Shown one piece after another: positions 19,639 through 29,327 of a stretch of 45,511 nt of DNA; the stretch's first letter is position 1; the number at the start of each line of letters is the position of its first letter. Source of the DNA: Clostridiales bacterium. GTDB taxonomy: Bacteria > Bacillota > Clostridia > Clostridiales > Clostridiaceae. The notes under the pieces were generated by a model. It saw only the letters and a list, made by a program, of their open reading frames with translations. It searched no databases and was not told the DNA's origin. The position numbers were made by a program, and so were the translations under genes. Location of the stretch: assembly GCA_012520205.1 (NCBI GenBank), contig JAAYOT010000237.1, forward strand, positions 1-45,511, given 5' to 3'.

Positions 19639-19992
19639 ATGGAACATAATAAGGTAGAAAGTGGTGCAATGTCATGGATCTTAAGACTTGTAATGGTAGC
19701 TGTTATTCTAGCTATTACATCTTTCTTCACTCCGGGATTTAGCATAAATGGGTTATGGTCATTTTTAATTGCAGCAGTTGTGATTACCGTATTAGATTAT
19801 TTAGTTGAAAGAATGATGGGAAGCGAAATTTCACCATTAGGAAGGGGGCTAAAAGGATTTATAATATCAGCAATAATTATATATGCTGCGCAGTTCATTG
19901 TTCCTAATATGAGGGTTTCAATGATAGGAGCATTATTAGCTGCATTAGTTATAGGAATTATAGATGCCATTATTCCAGGTAAAGCTTTTTAA
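19639..19992 (+). CDS. Phage holin family 4-TM superfamily protein (chromosomal type)
   Basis: Four hydrophobic segments; SPLGRGLKGFIISAIIIYAAQFIVPNMRVS resembles the phage_holin_4_2 family. Confidence 0.7.
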   Translation: MEHNKVESGAMSWILRLVMVAVILAITSFFTPGFSINGLWSFLIAAVVITVLDYLVERMMGSEISPLGRGLKGFIISAIIIYAAQFIVPNMRVSMIGALLAALVIGIIDAIIPGKAF

Positions 19993-20056
19993 ATTATAAT
20001 TGGCAGAAAAAGAAGGGATAATAAAGGGATAAACTACTAATTAGTTTATAAAATTT

Positions 20057-20097
20057 AACTAAACTCATAAACTTTTTCAAAGTTCATGAGTTTAGTT
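20057..20097 (+). terminator. Terminator downstream of holin-like gene
   Basis: AACTAAACTCAT ... ATGAGTTTAGTT hairpin plus T-rich tail. Confidence 0.75.
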
Positions 20098-20177
20098 TTA
20101 ATTTATAATATCTGTTTGAAATGCACTTATAAATGTGATATTATATCTTATATAAAATAAAATATAATATATATTAT

Positions 20178-20264
20178 ATGTGCTAGGGGTGCTTCGGCTG
20201 AGAAATGATTTTATCATTAACCCTTTTACCTGATATAGATAATACTAGCGTAGGGAAGCCACAA
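20178..20264 (+). promoter_or_regulatory. TPP riboswitch
   Basis: GGGGTGC ... GCTGAGA ... ACCC ... ACCTGATATAGATAATACTAGCGTAGGGAAG thi-box consensus. Confidence 0.96.
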
Positions 20265-20294
20265 ATAAGTTAAACAAATACTTATTGGTTGTAT

Positions 20295-20321
20295 GCCGTG
20301 TTCCCGCGAACACGGCTTTTT
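20295..20321 (+). terminator. Riboswitch expression-platform terminator
   Basis: GCCGTGTTC ccgc GAACACGGC TTTTT between aptamer and thiT. Confidence 0.92.
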
Positions 20322-20375
20322 GTATTAGATAGTAAAGGTAGATACTCCTTAGCACTAATAAAAGGAGGATTTTTT

Positions 20376-20999
20376 ATGGAAATTTTAGAAAACATTAAAG
20401 GAATTATGTCCAATTGGACAAGCGTAGCTACAATAATAGGTATGCTAATAATATTTTTTGTCTTTATTAAGGTAAAAAAAGTTGAATTTACTTCAAGGCT
20501 AATGGCCCACATTGCCATAACTTTGGCTATGACTGTGGTTTTAGAGATGATAAAGATAATTCAATTACCTTTTGGAGGAAGTGCATCAATCGCGGGAATG
20601 CTTCCAATAATATTAATTTCATTAATTTATGGTCCTATTATAGGAATCTTTACAGGTTTCTTATATGGTATTTTAAATTTTATTATAGGACCAGCATATA
20701 TTTTACATCCTATACAAGTTTTATTTGATTATATACTTCCCTTTATGGCAGTAGGCTTATCAGGATTCTTTAAAAATAACAAATACATGGCCATAGCCAT
20801 AGGATTCTTTGGAATGTTTATATTCAACTTTATTGCAGGAGTAGTATTCTGGGGAAGCTATGCAGCTGATTATAATATGACACCTGTATTATATTCAATT
20901 GTATACAATGGTTCATTTATTTTGCCTGATTGTTTAATATGTATGGGGGTAGCATCTGTTATAAATATAGAAAGTCTTATTAAAAGACTTAAAATATAA
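20376..20999 (+). CDS. thiT: Energy-coupled thiamine transporter ThiT
   Basis: Multi-TM protein under TPP riboswitch; RBS aaaggaggat then ATG 20376. Confidence 0.92.
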   Translation: MEILENIKGIMSNWTSVATIIGMLIIFFVFIKVKKVEFTSRLMAHIAITLAMTVVLEMIKIIQLPFGGSASIAGMLPIILISLIYGPIIGIFTGFLYGILNFIIGPAYILHPIQVLFDYILPFMAVGLSGFFKNNKYMAIAIGFFGMFIFNFIAGVVFWGSYAADYNMTPVLYSIVYNGSFILPDCLICMGVASVINIESLIKRLKI

Positions 21000-21026
21000 T
21001 TAAAGTAATTTAATAATGCTGAAAAT

Positions 21027-21066
21027 AAAGGGAGCTTGTTTTATGTTTATGAGACAAGCTCCCTTT
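21027..21066 (+). terminator. Terminator of thiT
   Basis: AAAGGGAGCTTGT ... ACAAGCTCCCTTT. Confidence 0.75.
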
Positions 21067-21182
21067 GATTAAGGTAGGTAAAAATAACTTTTTTAAATTT
21101 AATAAAGGACTAAAGATTATTGACTTTAAATAGGAAGAAAGTTTATAGTTAAATTATAAGGTATTATGAAAGGGAGAGTGCT

Positions 21183-22237
21183 ATGAGAAATGAAAAGGTT
21201 TTAATAAGAATGAAGGATAACAGTGAAATTATAAGTTTCAATTTAAGAAATTCAAAGGGATTTGGAATTAATTTTATAAATTTAGGTGGAGTAATTACAG
21301 ATCTTTTAGTTCCAGATAAAAATGGAAATATAGAAAATGTAGTCTTAAAATACAAAGATATAGAATCTTATAAGGATAACCCATCTTATTACGGTGCCAT
21401 AATAGGAAGAACTGCAGGAAGGATTGCAAGTGGGACTACAGAGTTAAATGATGAAGTTTTAACTTTTAACAAAAATTATGGAGTCAATCAAGGCCATGGA
21501 GGTCCTAATGGATTTTGCTATAAAACTTTTAAGGTAGAAACCTTTGAAAGTGAAAATGAGATTGGTGCAGAATTGTCATATTTTAGTAAAGATGGAGAAG
21601 AAGCTATCCTGGAAATTTAAAGGTTAAGATAATATATACAATAAATGAGAATAATGAATTTAAGATCACTTATAAAGCAATAAGCGATAAAGATACTTTA
21701 GCTAATTTAACAAATCATTCTTACTTTAATTTAAGCGGGAATTGTAAGGAAGATATATTAAATCACTATTTATATGTAAATAGCGACTTTTTAGTAGAAT
21801 TAAATAAGAACCAAGTTCCTACCGGGAAATTACTTTATGTAGAAAATACACCTTTTGACTTTAGTGTAGCAAAGAAAATAGGAAAAGATATTGATGTGGC
21901 AGATCCACAATTAGAAATTGGACAAGGTTATGATCATCCTTGGATCTTAAATAATGAAGGGGATTTAAAATTAAAGCTATTCCACAAGGAATCAGGAAGA
22001 GTAATGGATGTATATACAAATCAAAGCTCTATAGTTCTATATTCATTAAATTTCCCAGATGATAATACTTTAGCTTGGGGAAGAAAACCAAATAGAAGAG
22101 ATGCAATTGCCATTGAAACACAAAGCCCTCCAATTGGAGAAAATAACATATTTACAAAATACTCTATACTAAGAAAAGGAGAGGAGTACTGCAAAGAAAC
22201 TATTTATAAGTTTTCTGTATTAAGCGAAGATATCTAA
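21183..22237 (+). pseudogene. galM: Aldose 1-epimerase interrupted by a single frameshift
   Basis: Frame 1 gives NQGHGGPNGF...KDGEE; after 21603 the reading continues in another frame as YPGNLKVKIIYTINENNEFKITYKA...NLTNHSYFNLSG...GQGYDHPWIL. Confidence 0.9.
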
Positions 22238-22256
22238 AGATTGCGAAGCAATCTTT
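22236..22256 (+). terminator. Terminator after galM
   Basis: AAAGATTGC gaa GCAATCTTT. Confidence 0.7.
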
Positions 22257-22340
22257 TACTATTGTAAATTAACTTTTTATTAATTATATCATTTTATTAG
22301 AAATATAATTATAGAATATAGAGAGCAGTATTAGAGAGGA

Positions 22341-23111
22341 ATGATTATGAATAAAGTTAATTTACATAAAGTTTTTATGGGTTTATTGTCTTTGATGAGT
22401 TCTATAATAATAGTAATAAAATTAATGTATAGTTTACCTGATGTAGTACAAAAAAGTTTATTATATATAAATCTAATAATAGCTATTATTTTCTTGCTAG
22501 ATTATATTTTTAGGATAAGTAAAAGTAAAAATATATTTAGATTTATTTTTAGTAACAAGGTAGATCTTATTTCATTAATTCCAATAATATATATTGATAA
22601 ATTATCTGCTTTTCTTATTGTAGATTATAATATAAATTTAATATTTAATTTAGTCTATCTTTTTGTACTAATTATAAAATTTAAAAATAATATAAAGTAT
22701 TTAGTAAGAGAAAATAAGTTTAACTATTTATTGATTTTAACAACCATAATAATTGTTCTAGGAGCAGTAGTTATTTCTCTTTTAGAAGAAATGTCCTTTG
22801 TAGATGCTGTTTGGTGGAGCTTTGTTACCTTTACTACAGTGGGTTATGGGGACATTTTAATAGAGAGCCCTTTAGGTAAACTTGTAGCCATATTATTAAT
22901 GACATTAGGGGTAGGCTTTATAAGCGTTACAACTAGTACAATGGCTGTATATATAATTAATAAAGAAGGTTATAAAAAACAAAAGAAGGGATATAGAGAG
23001 CATACAATTGATTTAATAAAATACAACTTAGATAATATTGATGATCTAAGTGATGAAGATTTAGAAAATATCTATTACACTTTAAAAGGGTTAAAACGTA
23101 ATAAGAAATGA
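22341..23111 (+). CDS. Potassium channel family protein
   Basis: TM segments and selectivity filter TFTTVGYGDI. Confidence 0.92.
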   Translation: MIMNKVNLHKVFMGLLSLMSSIIIVIKLMYSLPDVVQKSLLYINLIIAIIFLLDYIFRISKSKNIFRFIFSNKVDLISLIPIIYIDKLSAFLIVDYNINLIFNLVYLFVLIIKFKNNIKYLVRENKFNYLLILTTIIIVLGAVVISLLEEMSFVDAVWWSFVTFTTVGYGDILIESPLGKLVAILLMTLGVGFISVTTSTMAVYIINKEGYKKQKKGYREHTIDLIKYNLDNIDDLSDEDLENIYYTLKGLKRNKK

Positions 23112-23139
23112 AAAATAGACTGCGTAGGCAGTCTATTTT
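23112..23139. terminator. Terminator of channel gene
   Basis: AAAATAGACTGC gtag GCAGTCTATTTT. Confidence 0.82.
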
Positions 23140-23191
23140 AATGTAGAATGAATGAAAATTTTTATAATTTAGTTCGCTAAATTATTTCCTA

Positions 23192-23226
23192 AATTGAAAA
23201 CTGAAAAGTGATAACTGAAAATTGAC
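23192..23226. repeat. Five in-register heptamers (AAYTGAA type) abutting treR stop
   Basis: aattgaa aactgaa aagtgat aactgaa aattgac. Confidence 0.85.
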
Positions 23227-23940
23227 TTAAAGTCTTTTTGCATATGTAGAAAAAATAAATTTATCGGGTCTATGTCTAGATTCTGTATATTCAAATAATG
23301 TTCCGTCATCTAAATTTACATAATTCTTAATAATTGCAACTAAATTATATTTTTTTAGTTCTAAGTATTTTTTATCACACTTAGATGCTGGCTCAACAGA
23401 AATTATTTTTTGTGCACCAGCAATTTTTAATGAAAGATTATTTTCTAAGTAATCATAAATGGAGTTTTGGGCAATATCTCTAGAAAGATCCTTAACTACA
23501 TCCTTTAAGAAATAGTTTATATCAAGTATAGTTTCTTCGCCATCAATATTTCTTGACCTAATAATGTGAAAAACTTTAGAGCTTAAAGGAAAACCAGTAA
23601 GTTTTGCAAGTTTTTCATCTACTACTATTTCTTCGAAAGTATGTATATTGGTAGAGTAAAAAACTTCATTAGTTTCGGAGGCTTCTTTAAAACTTTGAAG
23701 ACCTCCAACTAAAAATTTTAGTTGATGTTTTTCTATAATAAATACTCCTTTTCCATGAACACTAGTTACAAATCCTTCAAAGGAAAGTTTGTCTATAGCT
23801 CTTCTTACTGTATTTCTGCTGACACTAAATAGATTTGTTAGTTCTTTTTCAGAAGGAATTTTTTCGCCAGCTTTATATTCATTGGATATAATTTTATTTT
23901 TTAAGTAGTCGTATATTTCTGTGTATTTAATTTGTTTCAT
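23227..23940 (-). CDS. treR: Trehalose operon repressor TreR (GntR/HutC family)
   Basis: N-terminal GntR HTH, UTRA-like C-terminus; divergent from treB. Confidence 0.92.
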   Translation of the reverse strand: MKQIKYTEIYDYLKNKIISNEYKAGEKIPSEKELTNLFSVSRNTVRRAIDKLSFEGFVTSVHGKGVFIIEKHQLKFLVGGLQSFKEASETNEVFYSTNIHTFEEIVVDEKLAKLTGFPLSSKVFHIIRSRNIDGEETILDINYFLKDVVKDLSRDIAQNSIYDYLENNLSLKIAGAQKIISVEPASKCDKKYLELKKYNLVAIIKNYVNLDDGTLFEYTESRHRPDKFIFSTYAKRL

Positions 23941-24030
23941 AGAATAACAGTTCTCCTTTAAAGAATAATATAAATCTATTATATCATTTAAAATTAAAAA
24001 TAAAAATTAAAGAAATACAAAAAATATTAA

Positions 24031-24078
24031 AAACATGTTTAAACAACTATTGACAAACATGTTTAAACAAGGTATACT
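24031..24078 (+). promoter_or_regulatory. treB promoter with two tandem operator-like 16-mers
   Basis: AAACATGTTTAAACAA at 24031-24046 and 24055-24070; TTGACA 24050-24055, 17-nt spacer, TATACT 24073-24078. Confidence 0.88.
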
Positions 24079-24123
24079 GTAATCGTAATCAAAAATATTA
24101 ATATTATATACGAGGTGAAGAGA

Positions 24124-25584
24124 ATGGGTAAATTTAAACAAGAAGCCTTAGACCTATTAAAACTTGTAGGGGGAAAAGAAAATATTGCAAGTTTGAGTCA
24201 TTGTGTGACAAGGTTAAGGTTTGTACTAAAGGATGAAGGAAAAGCAAAAGTTAAAGATATTGAAAAATTACCATCAGTAAAAGGTACCTTTACTAACGCA
24301 GGTCAATTCCAAGTTATAATTGGAAATCAAGTGAAAGCATTTTATGATGATTTTGTAGAGGTATCAGGTGTTCAGGGTGTATCAAAAGAAGAGGCTAAAA
24401 AAGCAGCTCAACAGAACATGTCATTTTTACAAAGGCTAATAAGTGGACTAGCTGAAATCTTTGTTCCAATATTACCAGCAATTATAACAGGTGGTTTAAT
24501 ACTAGGTTTTAGAAATGTTATCGGAGACATGAAGGTCTTTGGAGATGGAACTCAAGCCCTTACAGATTTATACCCAGTATTAGCTGAAATTCATAGTTTC
24601 TTATGGATATTAGGAGAAGCTATATTCCACTTCTTACCGGTAGCAATAACTTGGTCAACCGTTAAAAAGTTTGGTGGGTCAGAAATTTTAGGAATTGTAC
24701 TAGGAATTACTTTAGTATCACCACAACTTTTAAATGCTTATGGTTATGCAGCAGCGGTACAAGAAGGAACTGTTCCATTCTGGGATTTTGGATTATTTAC
24801 AATTGATAAGGTTGGATATCAAGCACAGGTAATTCCAGCAATGTTATCTGGAATCTTGCTAAGTAAAATAGAACTTTCATTACGTAAGTACATTCCAGAT
24901 GTATTAAAAATGATCATCATACCATTTGTAACATTATTAGTAACGCTATTATTATCTTATATAATTATAGGACCAGTATCAAGAGTACTTGGTGACAACA
25001 TCGCCCTTGTATTTAATTATTTATTAACAGGACCATTAAAGTTACTTGGAGCAGTTATTTATGGATTATTATATGCACCATTAGTAATTACAGGATTACA
25101 CCATACATTTATAGCTGTAGATTTACAACTTATTGCAAATAATGGAGGAACAATGATATGGCCTCTTATAGCTTTAAGTAATATAGCTCAAGGATCAGCA
25201 GCAGTTGCAATGTTAATTATCTATAAAAATAATGCAAGACTTAAGTCTGTAGCAGCATCAGCTGGTATTTCAGCATGGCTTGGAGTTACTGAACCTGCAA
25301 TGTTTGGTGTTAACTTAAAATACAAATATCCCTTCTATGCAGCACTAATTGGATCAGCAGCTGCAGCAGTTATATCAATACTAACTGGAGTATTAGCTAA
25401 CTCAATTGGTATAGGAGGATTACCAGGATTCTTAGCAATTCAACCTCAATATTGGTTACAATTTATAATTTCTATGATAGTTGCAATAATAGTTCCTGCT
25501 GCTTTAACCTTTGTATTTGATAAAAAGTATGCAAAAGATTATGATGAATTAGTTGAGGCAAAAGAATCTGCAACAATGAATTAA
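24124..25584 (+). CDS. treB: PTS trehalose transporter subunit EIIBC
   Basis: EIIB SLSHCVTRLRFVLKDE and EIIC GLHHTFIAVD/GVTEPAMFGV motifs; next to treR and treA. Confidence 0.94.
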   Translation: MGKFKQEALDLLKLVGGKENIASLSHCVTRLRFVLKDEGKAKVKDIEKLPSVKGTFTNAGQFQVIIGNQVKAFYDDFVEVSGVQGVSKEEAKKAAQQNMSFLQRLISGLAEIFVPILPAIITGGLILGFRNVIGDMKVFGDGTQALTDLYPVLAEIHSFLWILGEAIFHFLPVAITWSTVKKFGGSEILGIVLGITLVSPQLLNAYGYAAAVQEGTVPFWDFGLFTIDKVGYQAQVIPAMLSGILLSKIELSLRKYIPDVLKMIIIPFVTLLVTLLLSYIIIGPVSRVLGDNIALVFNYLLTGPLKLLGAVIYGLLYAPLVITGLHHTFIAVDLQLIANNGGTMIWPLIALSNIAQGSAAVAMLIIYKNNARLKSVAASAGISAWLGVTEPAMFGVNLKYKYPFYAALIGSAAAAVISILTGVLANSIGIGGLPGFLAIQPQYWLQFIISMIVAIIVPAALTFVFDKKYAKDYDELVEAKESATMN

Positions 25585-25590
25585 TTTAAA

Positions 25591-25615
25591 GTGGTTGTAG
25601 CTTCGCTGCAACCAC
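25591..25615 (+). promoter_or_regulatory. Intercistronic hairpin between treB and treA
   Basis: GTGGTTGTAGC ttc GCTGCAACCAC. Confidence 0.8.
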
Positions 25616-25639
25616 CTATTATTTTTAAGAGGTGAAATT

Positions 25640-27301
25640 ATGAATAATAATGATTGGTGGAAATCATCAGTAGTATATCAAATTTATCCAAAGAGTTTTA
25701 AGGATAGTAATGGAGATGGAATCGGAGATATAGTAGGAATAATAGAAGAATTAGATTATCTAAATAGTCTAGGGGTAAAGGTTATATGGCTTACACCTAT
25801 TTATGTGTCACCTCAGAATGACAATGGATATGACATAGCAGACTACTATAACATTGATAAAATGTTTGGAACTCTAGAGGATTTTAAAAGACTTTTAAAG
25901 GAAACTCATAAAAGAGGTATGAAACTAATAATGGATATGGTGGTTAACCATACATCAACAGAAAATTATTGGTTTAAAGAGGCTTTAAAAGGAGAGGACA
26001 ATCCATATCATGATTTCTATATATGGAGAGATAAGCCTAATAACTGGAGTTCAAAATTTGGGGGATCAGCTTGGGAATATGTTGAAAGTTTAAATAAATA
26101 TTATTTACATTTATTTGATGTTACTCAAGCAGATTTAAATTGGGAAAATCCTAAAGTCAGGGAAGAAATTTTCAAAATGATGAGATACTGGCTTGATATG
26201 GGGGTAGATGGTTTTAGACTAGATGTGGTAAATTTATTATCTAAGGATCAGAGATTTTTAGATGATGATTATGAAAGTGCAACAAGGGACGGAAGAAGAT
26301 TTTATACAGATGGACCTAGAATCCATGAGTATTTAAATCTTATGAACAAAGAGGTATTCTCAAAGTATGAGGGTATAATGACTGTTGGGGAGATGTCATC
26401 AACTAATATAGAAAATTGTATTAAATATACTAATCCGGAAAATAAGGAATTAGATATGGTATTTAATTTTCACCATTTAAAGGTAGATTACAAGAATGGC
26501 AAAAAGTGGGAGTTGATGCCTTTTGATTTCAAGGCCCTAAAAGAACTTTTCTTTACATGGCAAGTTGAAATGGAAGAGGGAAATGGATGGAATGCATTAT
26601 TCTGGTGTAATCACGACCAGCCAAGGGCATTATCAAGATTCGGAAATGATACCACTTATAGAGTAGAATCAGCTAAAATGCTTGGAACGGCAATTCATTT
26701 AATGAGGGGAACTCCTTATATATATCAAGGGGAAGAAATTGGGATGACAAATCCAAATTTTGAAAGTATAGAAGAGTTTAGAGATGTAGAATCCCTAAAT
26801 GCTTATGAGATATTATTAAAAAAAGGAGTAGAGGAAAAAGAAGTATTAAATATCTTAAATAACAGATCAAGAGATAACTCGAGAACTCCTATGCAATGGA
26901 ATAGCGAAAAAAATGGAGGCTTTACAAAGGGAAGGCCTTGGATAAATGTAGTTAAAAATTATACTGAAATTAATGTTGAATCAGAAGAAAAAGATGAAAA
27001 TTCAATTTTAAATTATCATAAACAACTTATTAAGCTAAGAGAAGAAAATGACGTAATTTCAGAGGGAAAGTTTATACCTATTTTAGAAGATCATCCACAA
27101 GTATTAGCTTATATAAGAGAAAAAGATAATAAGAAAATTATAGTATTATGTAATTTCTATGAAGAAAAAATTAGTGTTGATTTAGAAGAATTAAATAATA
27201 CAAATGAAATTCTTCTAAGCAATTCTGATGAAAATAAGATAGAAGGAAATAAGGTGTTCTTAGGACCTTATGGAACAATAACAATATCAGTTAATAGTTA
27301 A
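25640..27301 (+). CDS. treA: Alpha,alpha-phosphotrehalase (GH13)
   Basis: WWKSSVVYQIYPKSFKDSNGDGIGD, DGFRLDVVNLLSK, NHDQPR. Confidence 0.94.
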   Translation: MNNNDWWKSSVVYQIYPKSFKDSNGDGIGDIVGIIEELDYLNSLGVKVIWLTPIYVSPQNDNGYDIADYYNIDKMFGTLEDFKRLLKETHKRGMKLIMDMVVNHTSTENYWFKEALKGEDNPYHDFYIWRDKPNNWSSKFGGSAWEYVESLNKYYLHLFDVTQADLNWENPKVREEIFKMMRYWLDMGVDGFRLDVVNLLSKDQRFLDDDYESATRDGRRFYTDGPRIHEYLNLMNKEVFSKYEGIMTVGEMSSTNIENCIKYTNPENKELDMVFNFHHLKVDYKNGKKWELMPFDFKALKELFFTWQVEMEEGNGWNALFWCNHDQPRALSRFGNDTTYRVESAKMLGTAIHLMRGTPYIYQGEEIGMTNPNFESIEEFRDVESLNAYEILLKKGVEEKEVLNILNNRSRDNSRTPMQWNSEKNGGFTKGRPWINVVKNYTEINVESEEKDENSILNYHKQLIKLREENDVISEGKFIPILEDHPQVLAYIREKDNKKIIVLCNFYEEKISVDLEELNNTNEILLSNSDENKIEGNKVFLGPYGTITISVNS

Positions 27302-27353
27302 GGACTAACAATTAAGGAATATTTTCAGCTAGGCTGAAAAGGGGAATATAAAT

Positions 27354-27383
27354 AAGGGGCTGTGGGAACAGCCTCCTTTTTTG
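27354..27383 (+). terminator. Terminator of tre operon
   Basis: AAGGGGCTGT ggga ACAGCCTCCTTTTTT. Confidence 0.8.
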
Positions 27384-27463
27384 AATTTATGGAAGGATAA
27401 ATTGAATTATTTTTGCTATTGAAAGTTTTATTAATATAGATTAAAATTAATTATACAAAATAT

Positions 27464-27549
27464 GCAGATGTGGCGGAATGGCAGACGCATCATCTTGAGG
27501 GGGTGACGAGGAAATCCTCGTGCGGGTTCAAGTCCCGCCATCTGCACCA
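27464..27549 (+). tRNA. tRNA-Leu (anticodon GAG)
   Basis: 86 nt including encoded CCA; acceptor GCAGATG/CATCTGC; anticodon loop TTGAGGG; long variable arm; GGTTCAAGTCC T-arm. Confidence 0.95.
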
Positions 27550-27554
27550 ATATA

Positions 27555-28358
27555 TTATTTTCTTAAATGATAGTTCTTAAGCTTTTCTAAGATATTGTGG
27601 TACCTTTTTGATTTTAAATTTGGAAAGGCTTTTAGAATTCTGTTATGACTGCGTACATTTTTCTCAAATAGTTCCTTATATTTTATCTTCAATTCATCCA
27701 CCTTTAATATATGCCTATTTAAATCTTCTTTTATAGGAGAAATTCTTTCTGAAACCTTTAAACTTGTATCTGAAATAGTTTGACCAAAATCATCTGAAAT
27801 TCTTTTTAGGTTCCTTGAAATATCACTAATTAATTTTAACCTCTTGTTAAGATTTAATACTGTTATTATAGTGGCAATAAGATCTACAAGAAGGAGCAAT
27901 AGCATAATTAAAATGATTAATTTACTTAGGAAAATAGGAATTACACCTATAAAGTTATAAATAAATGGATGAATGATTTTCATAAGAAATATACATGCAA
28001 TGCCCCAGTAAAGAGAAAATCTAAGACATATATAGCCTCCTATATTAAAGGGGAGACTAGAGTAGTCCCACCATTTATTTTGAAAAACCTTCTCTAATAT
28101 GAACCCTGCAATAAGCTCTAAAAGGCTAGTGAGTAAAACAGAGCCTAAGAATAAAATTAAAATATTGTCTATAATTGGGCTTAGAGAAATAATCACAATG
28201 GTTGCCCCTATTCCGTAGATTGGACAAACTGCTCCATATAAAAAGCCTCTATTTACAAATTCACCTGTTTCAATAGCGGCATAAGAAACTTCCAAGCACC
28301 AACCTAAAAAAGAATATATGAAAAATATTAATATCAATTCATATAGCTGGAAATTCAT
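27555..28358 (-). CDS. Putative ABC transporter permease (PF06541-like membrane protein)
   Basis: FFIYSFLGWCLEVSYAAIETGEFVNRGFLYGAVCPIYGIGA. Confidence 0.85.
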   Translation of the reverse strand: MNFQLYELILIFFIYSFLGWCLEVSYAAIETGEFVNRGFLYGAVCPIYGIGATIVIISLSPIIDNILILFLGSVLLTSLLELIAGFILEKVFQNKWWDYSSLPFNIGGYICLRFSLYWGIACIFLMKIIHPFIYNFIGVIPIFLSKLIILIMLLLLLVDLIATIITVLNLNKRLKLISDISRNLKRISDDFGQTISDTSLKVSERISPIKEDLNRHILKVDELKIKYKELFEKNVRSHNRILKAFPNLKSKRYHNILEKLKNYHLRK

Positions 28359-28595
28359 AATAAAGCCTCCACTTGCTTATTTTAAATAAAAGTTTCTTTT
28401 ATATTATTATAAGAAATTTATTTTAACAAAGTGCTACATATTCATGAATAGATTATTAATTATATATATTAATATAGCCCAAAAGTTACTTAGGTTGTTT
28501 TTTATAGAAAAAAACTTTATAATATGTATAGAAATAAAAAATAAGTAGTTATTAGTTAAACAAATATAATAAAAAATGTACTATAGGAGAAGTGA

Positions 28596-29249
28596 ATGAT
28601 AAAAGCAGTATTATTTGATTTAGATGGAACATTATTAGATACAAATGAGTTAATCTATAATTCCTTTGATAAAACTTTTAAGGACAAGCTTGGTCTTACT
28701 TTAAAAAGAGAAGAAATAGTTAGCTTTTTTGGAGTTCCCCTAAAGGATTCCTTTAAACCATATTTAAAAGAGCTAGGAAAATTTAATGAAGATTTTTTAG
28801 AGGAATTGATAAAGTATTATAGAAGTAATAATGAGGAAATGCATGATAAAATGTGCTTTGCTTTTGATGGAGTAAAGGAATTATTAACAGAGCTTAAGGC
28901 AAAAGGAATAAAGATGGGAATAGTTACATCAAAAAGAGGAAACCTTGCTAAAAGGGGAATGAAGATAGCAGGAATCTTTGATTTTATGGATGTTATAATT
29001 AGCCCAGAATTAACAGAGCTACATAAACCTAATGCAGAACCAGCATTAAAGGCTTGCTCAGAACTTTCAATTGATCCAAAGGAAGCTATCATGGTAGGGG
29101 ATAGTAATTACGATATATTGTGTGGTAACAATGCAGGATGTAAAACTTGCGCAGTTGAATATAGTTTTGTTGATATAGAAAAACTAAAAGAATCAAATCC
29201 AGATTATATTGTAAGTAATCCATTAGAAATATTAAATTTAATTAATTAA
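28596..29249 (+). CDS. HAD-family hydrolase (PpaX/phosphoglycolate phosphatase-like)
   Basis: FDLDGTLLDT, VTSKR, KPNAEPAL, MVGDSNYDI. Confidence 0.92.
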   Translation: MIKAVLFDLDGTLLDTNELIYNSFDKTFKDKLGLTLKREEIVSFFGVPLKDSFKPYLKELGKFNEDFLEELIKYYRSNNEEMHDKMCFAFDGVKELLTELKAKGIKMGIVTSKRGNLAKRGMKIAGIFDFMDVIISPELTELHKPNAEPALKACSELSIDPKEAIMVGDSNYDILCGNNAGCKTCAVEYSFVDIEKLKESNPDYIVSNPLEILNLIN

Positions 29250-29254
29250 AATTG

Positions 29255-29298
29255 ACCGTATAGATTACTATAGCTATAAAATTAGTGATTTATACGGT
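29255..29298 (+). terminator. Terminator of HAD gene
   Basis: ACCGTATAGATTA ... TAGTGATTTATACGGT plus TTTTGTTTT. Confidence 0.7.
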
Positions 29299-29327
29299 TT
29301 TGTTTTAATATAGATTGTGAGGGGAAC

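Noticed and set aside
19639-19992. Possible prophage remnant (holin-like protein)
   Set aside because: No endolysin, integrase or structural genes nearby; this 4-TM family is common as a chromosomal gene.
20289-20375. 29-aa N-terminal extension of the ThiT ORF (MYAVFPRTRLFVLDSKGRY...)
   Set aside because: It reads through the riboswitch terminator hairpin; a strong RBS and ATG at 20376 give the normal ThiT start.
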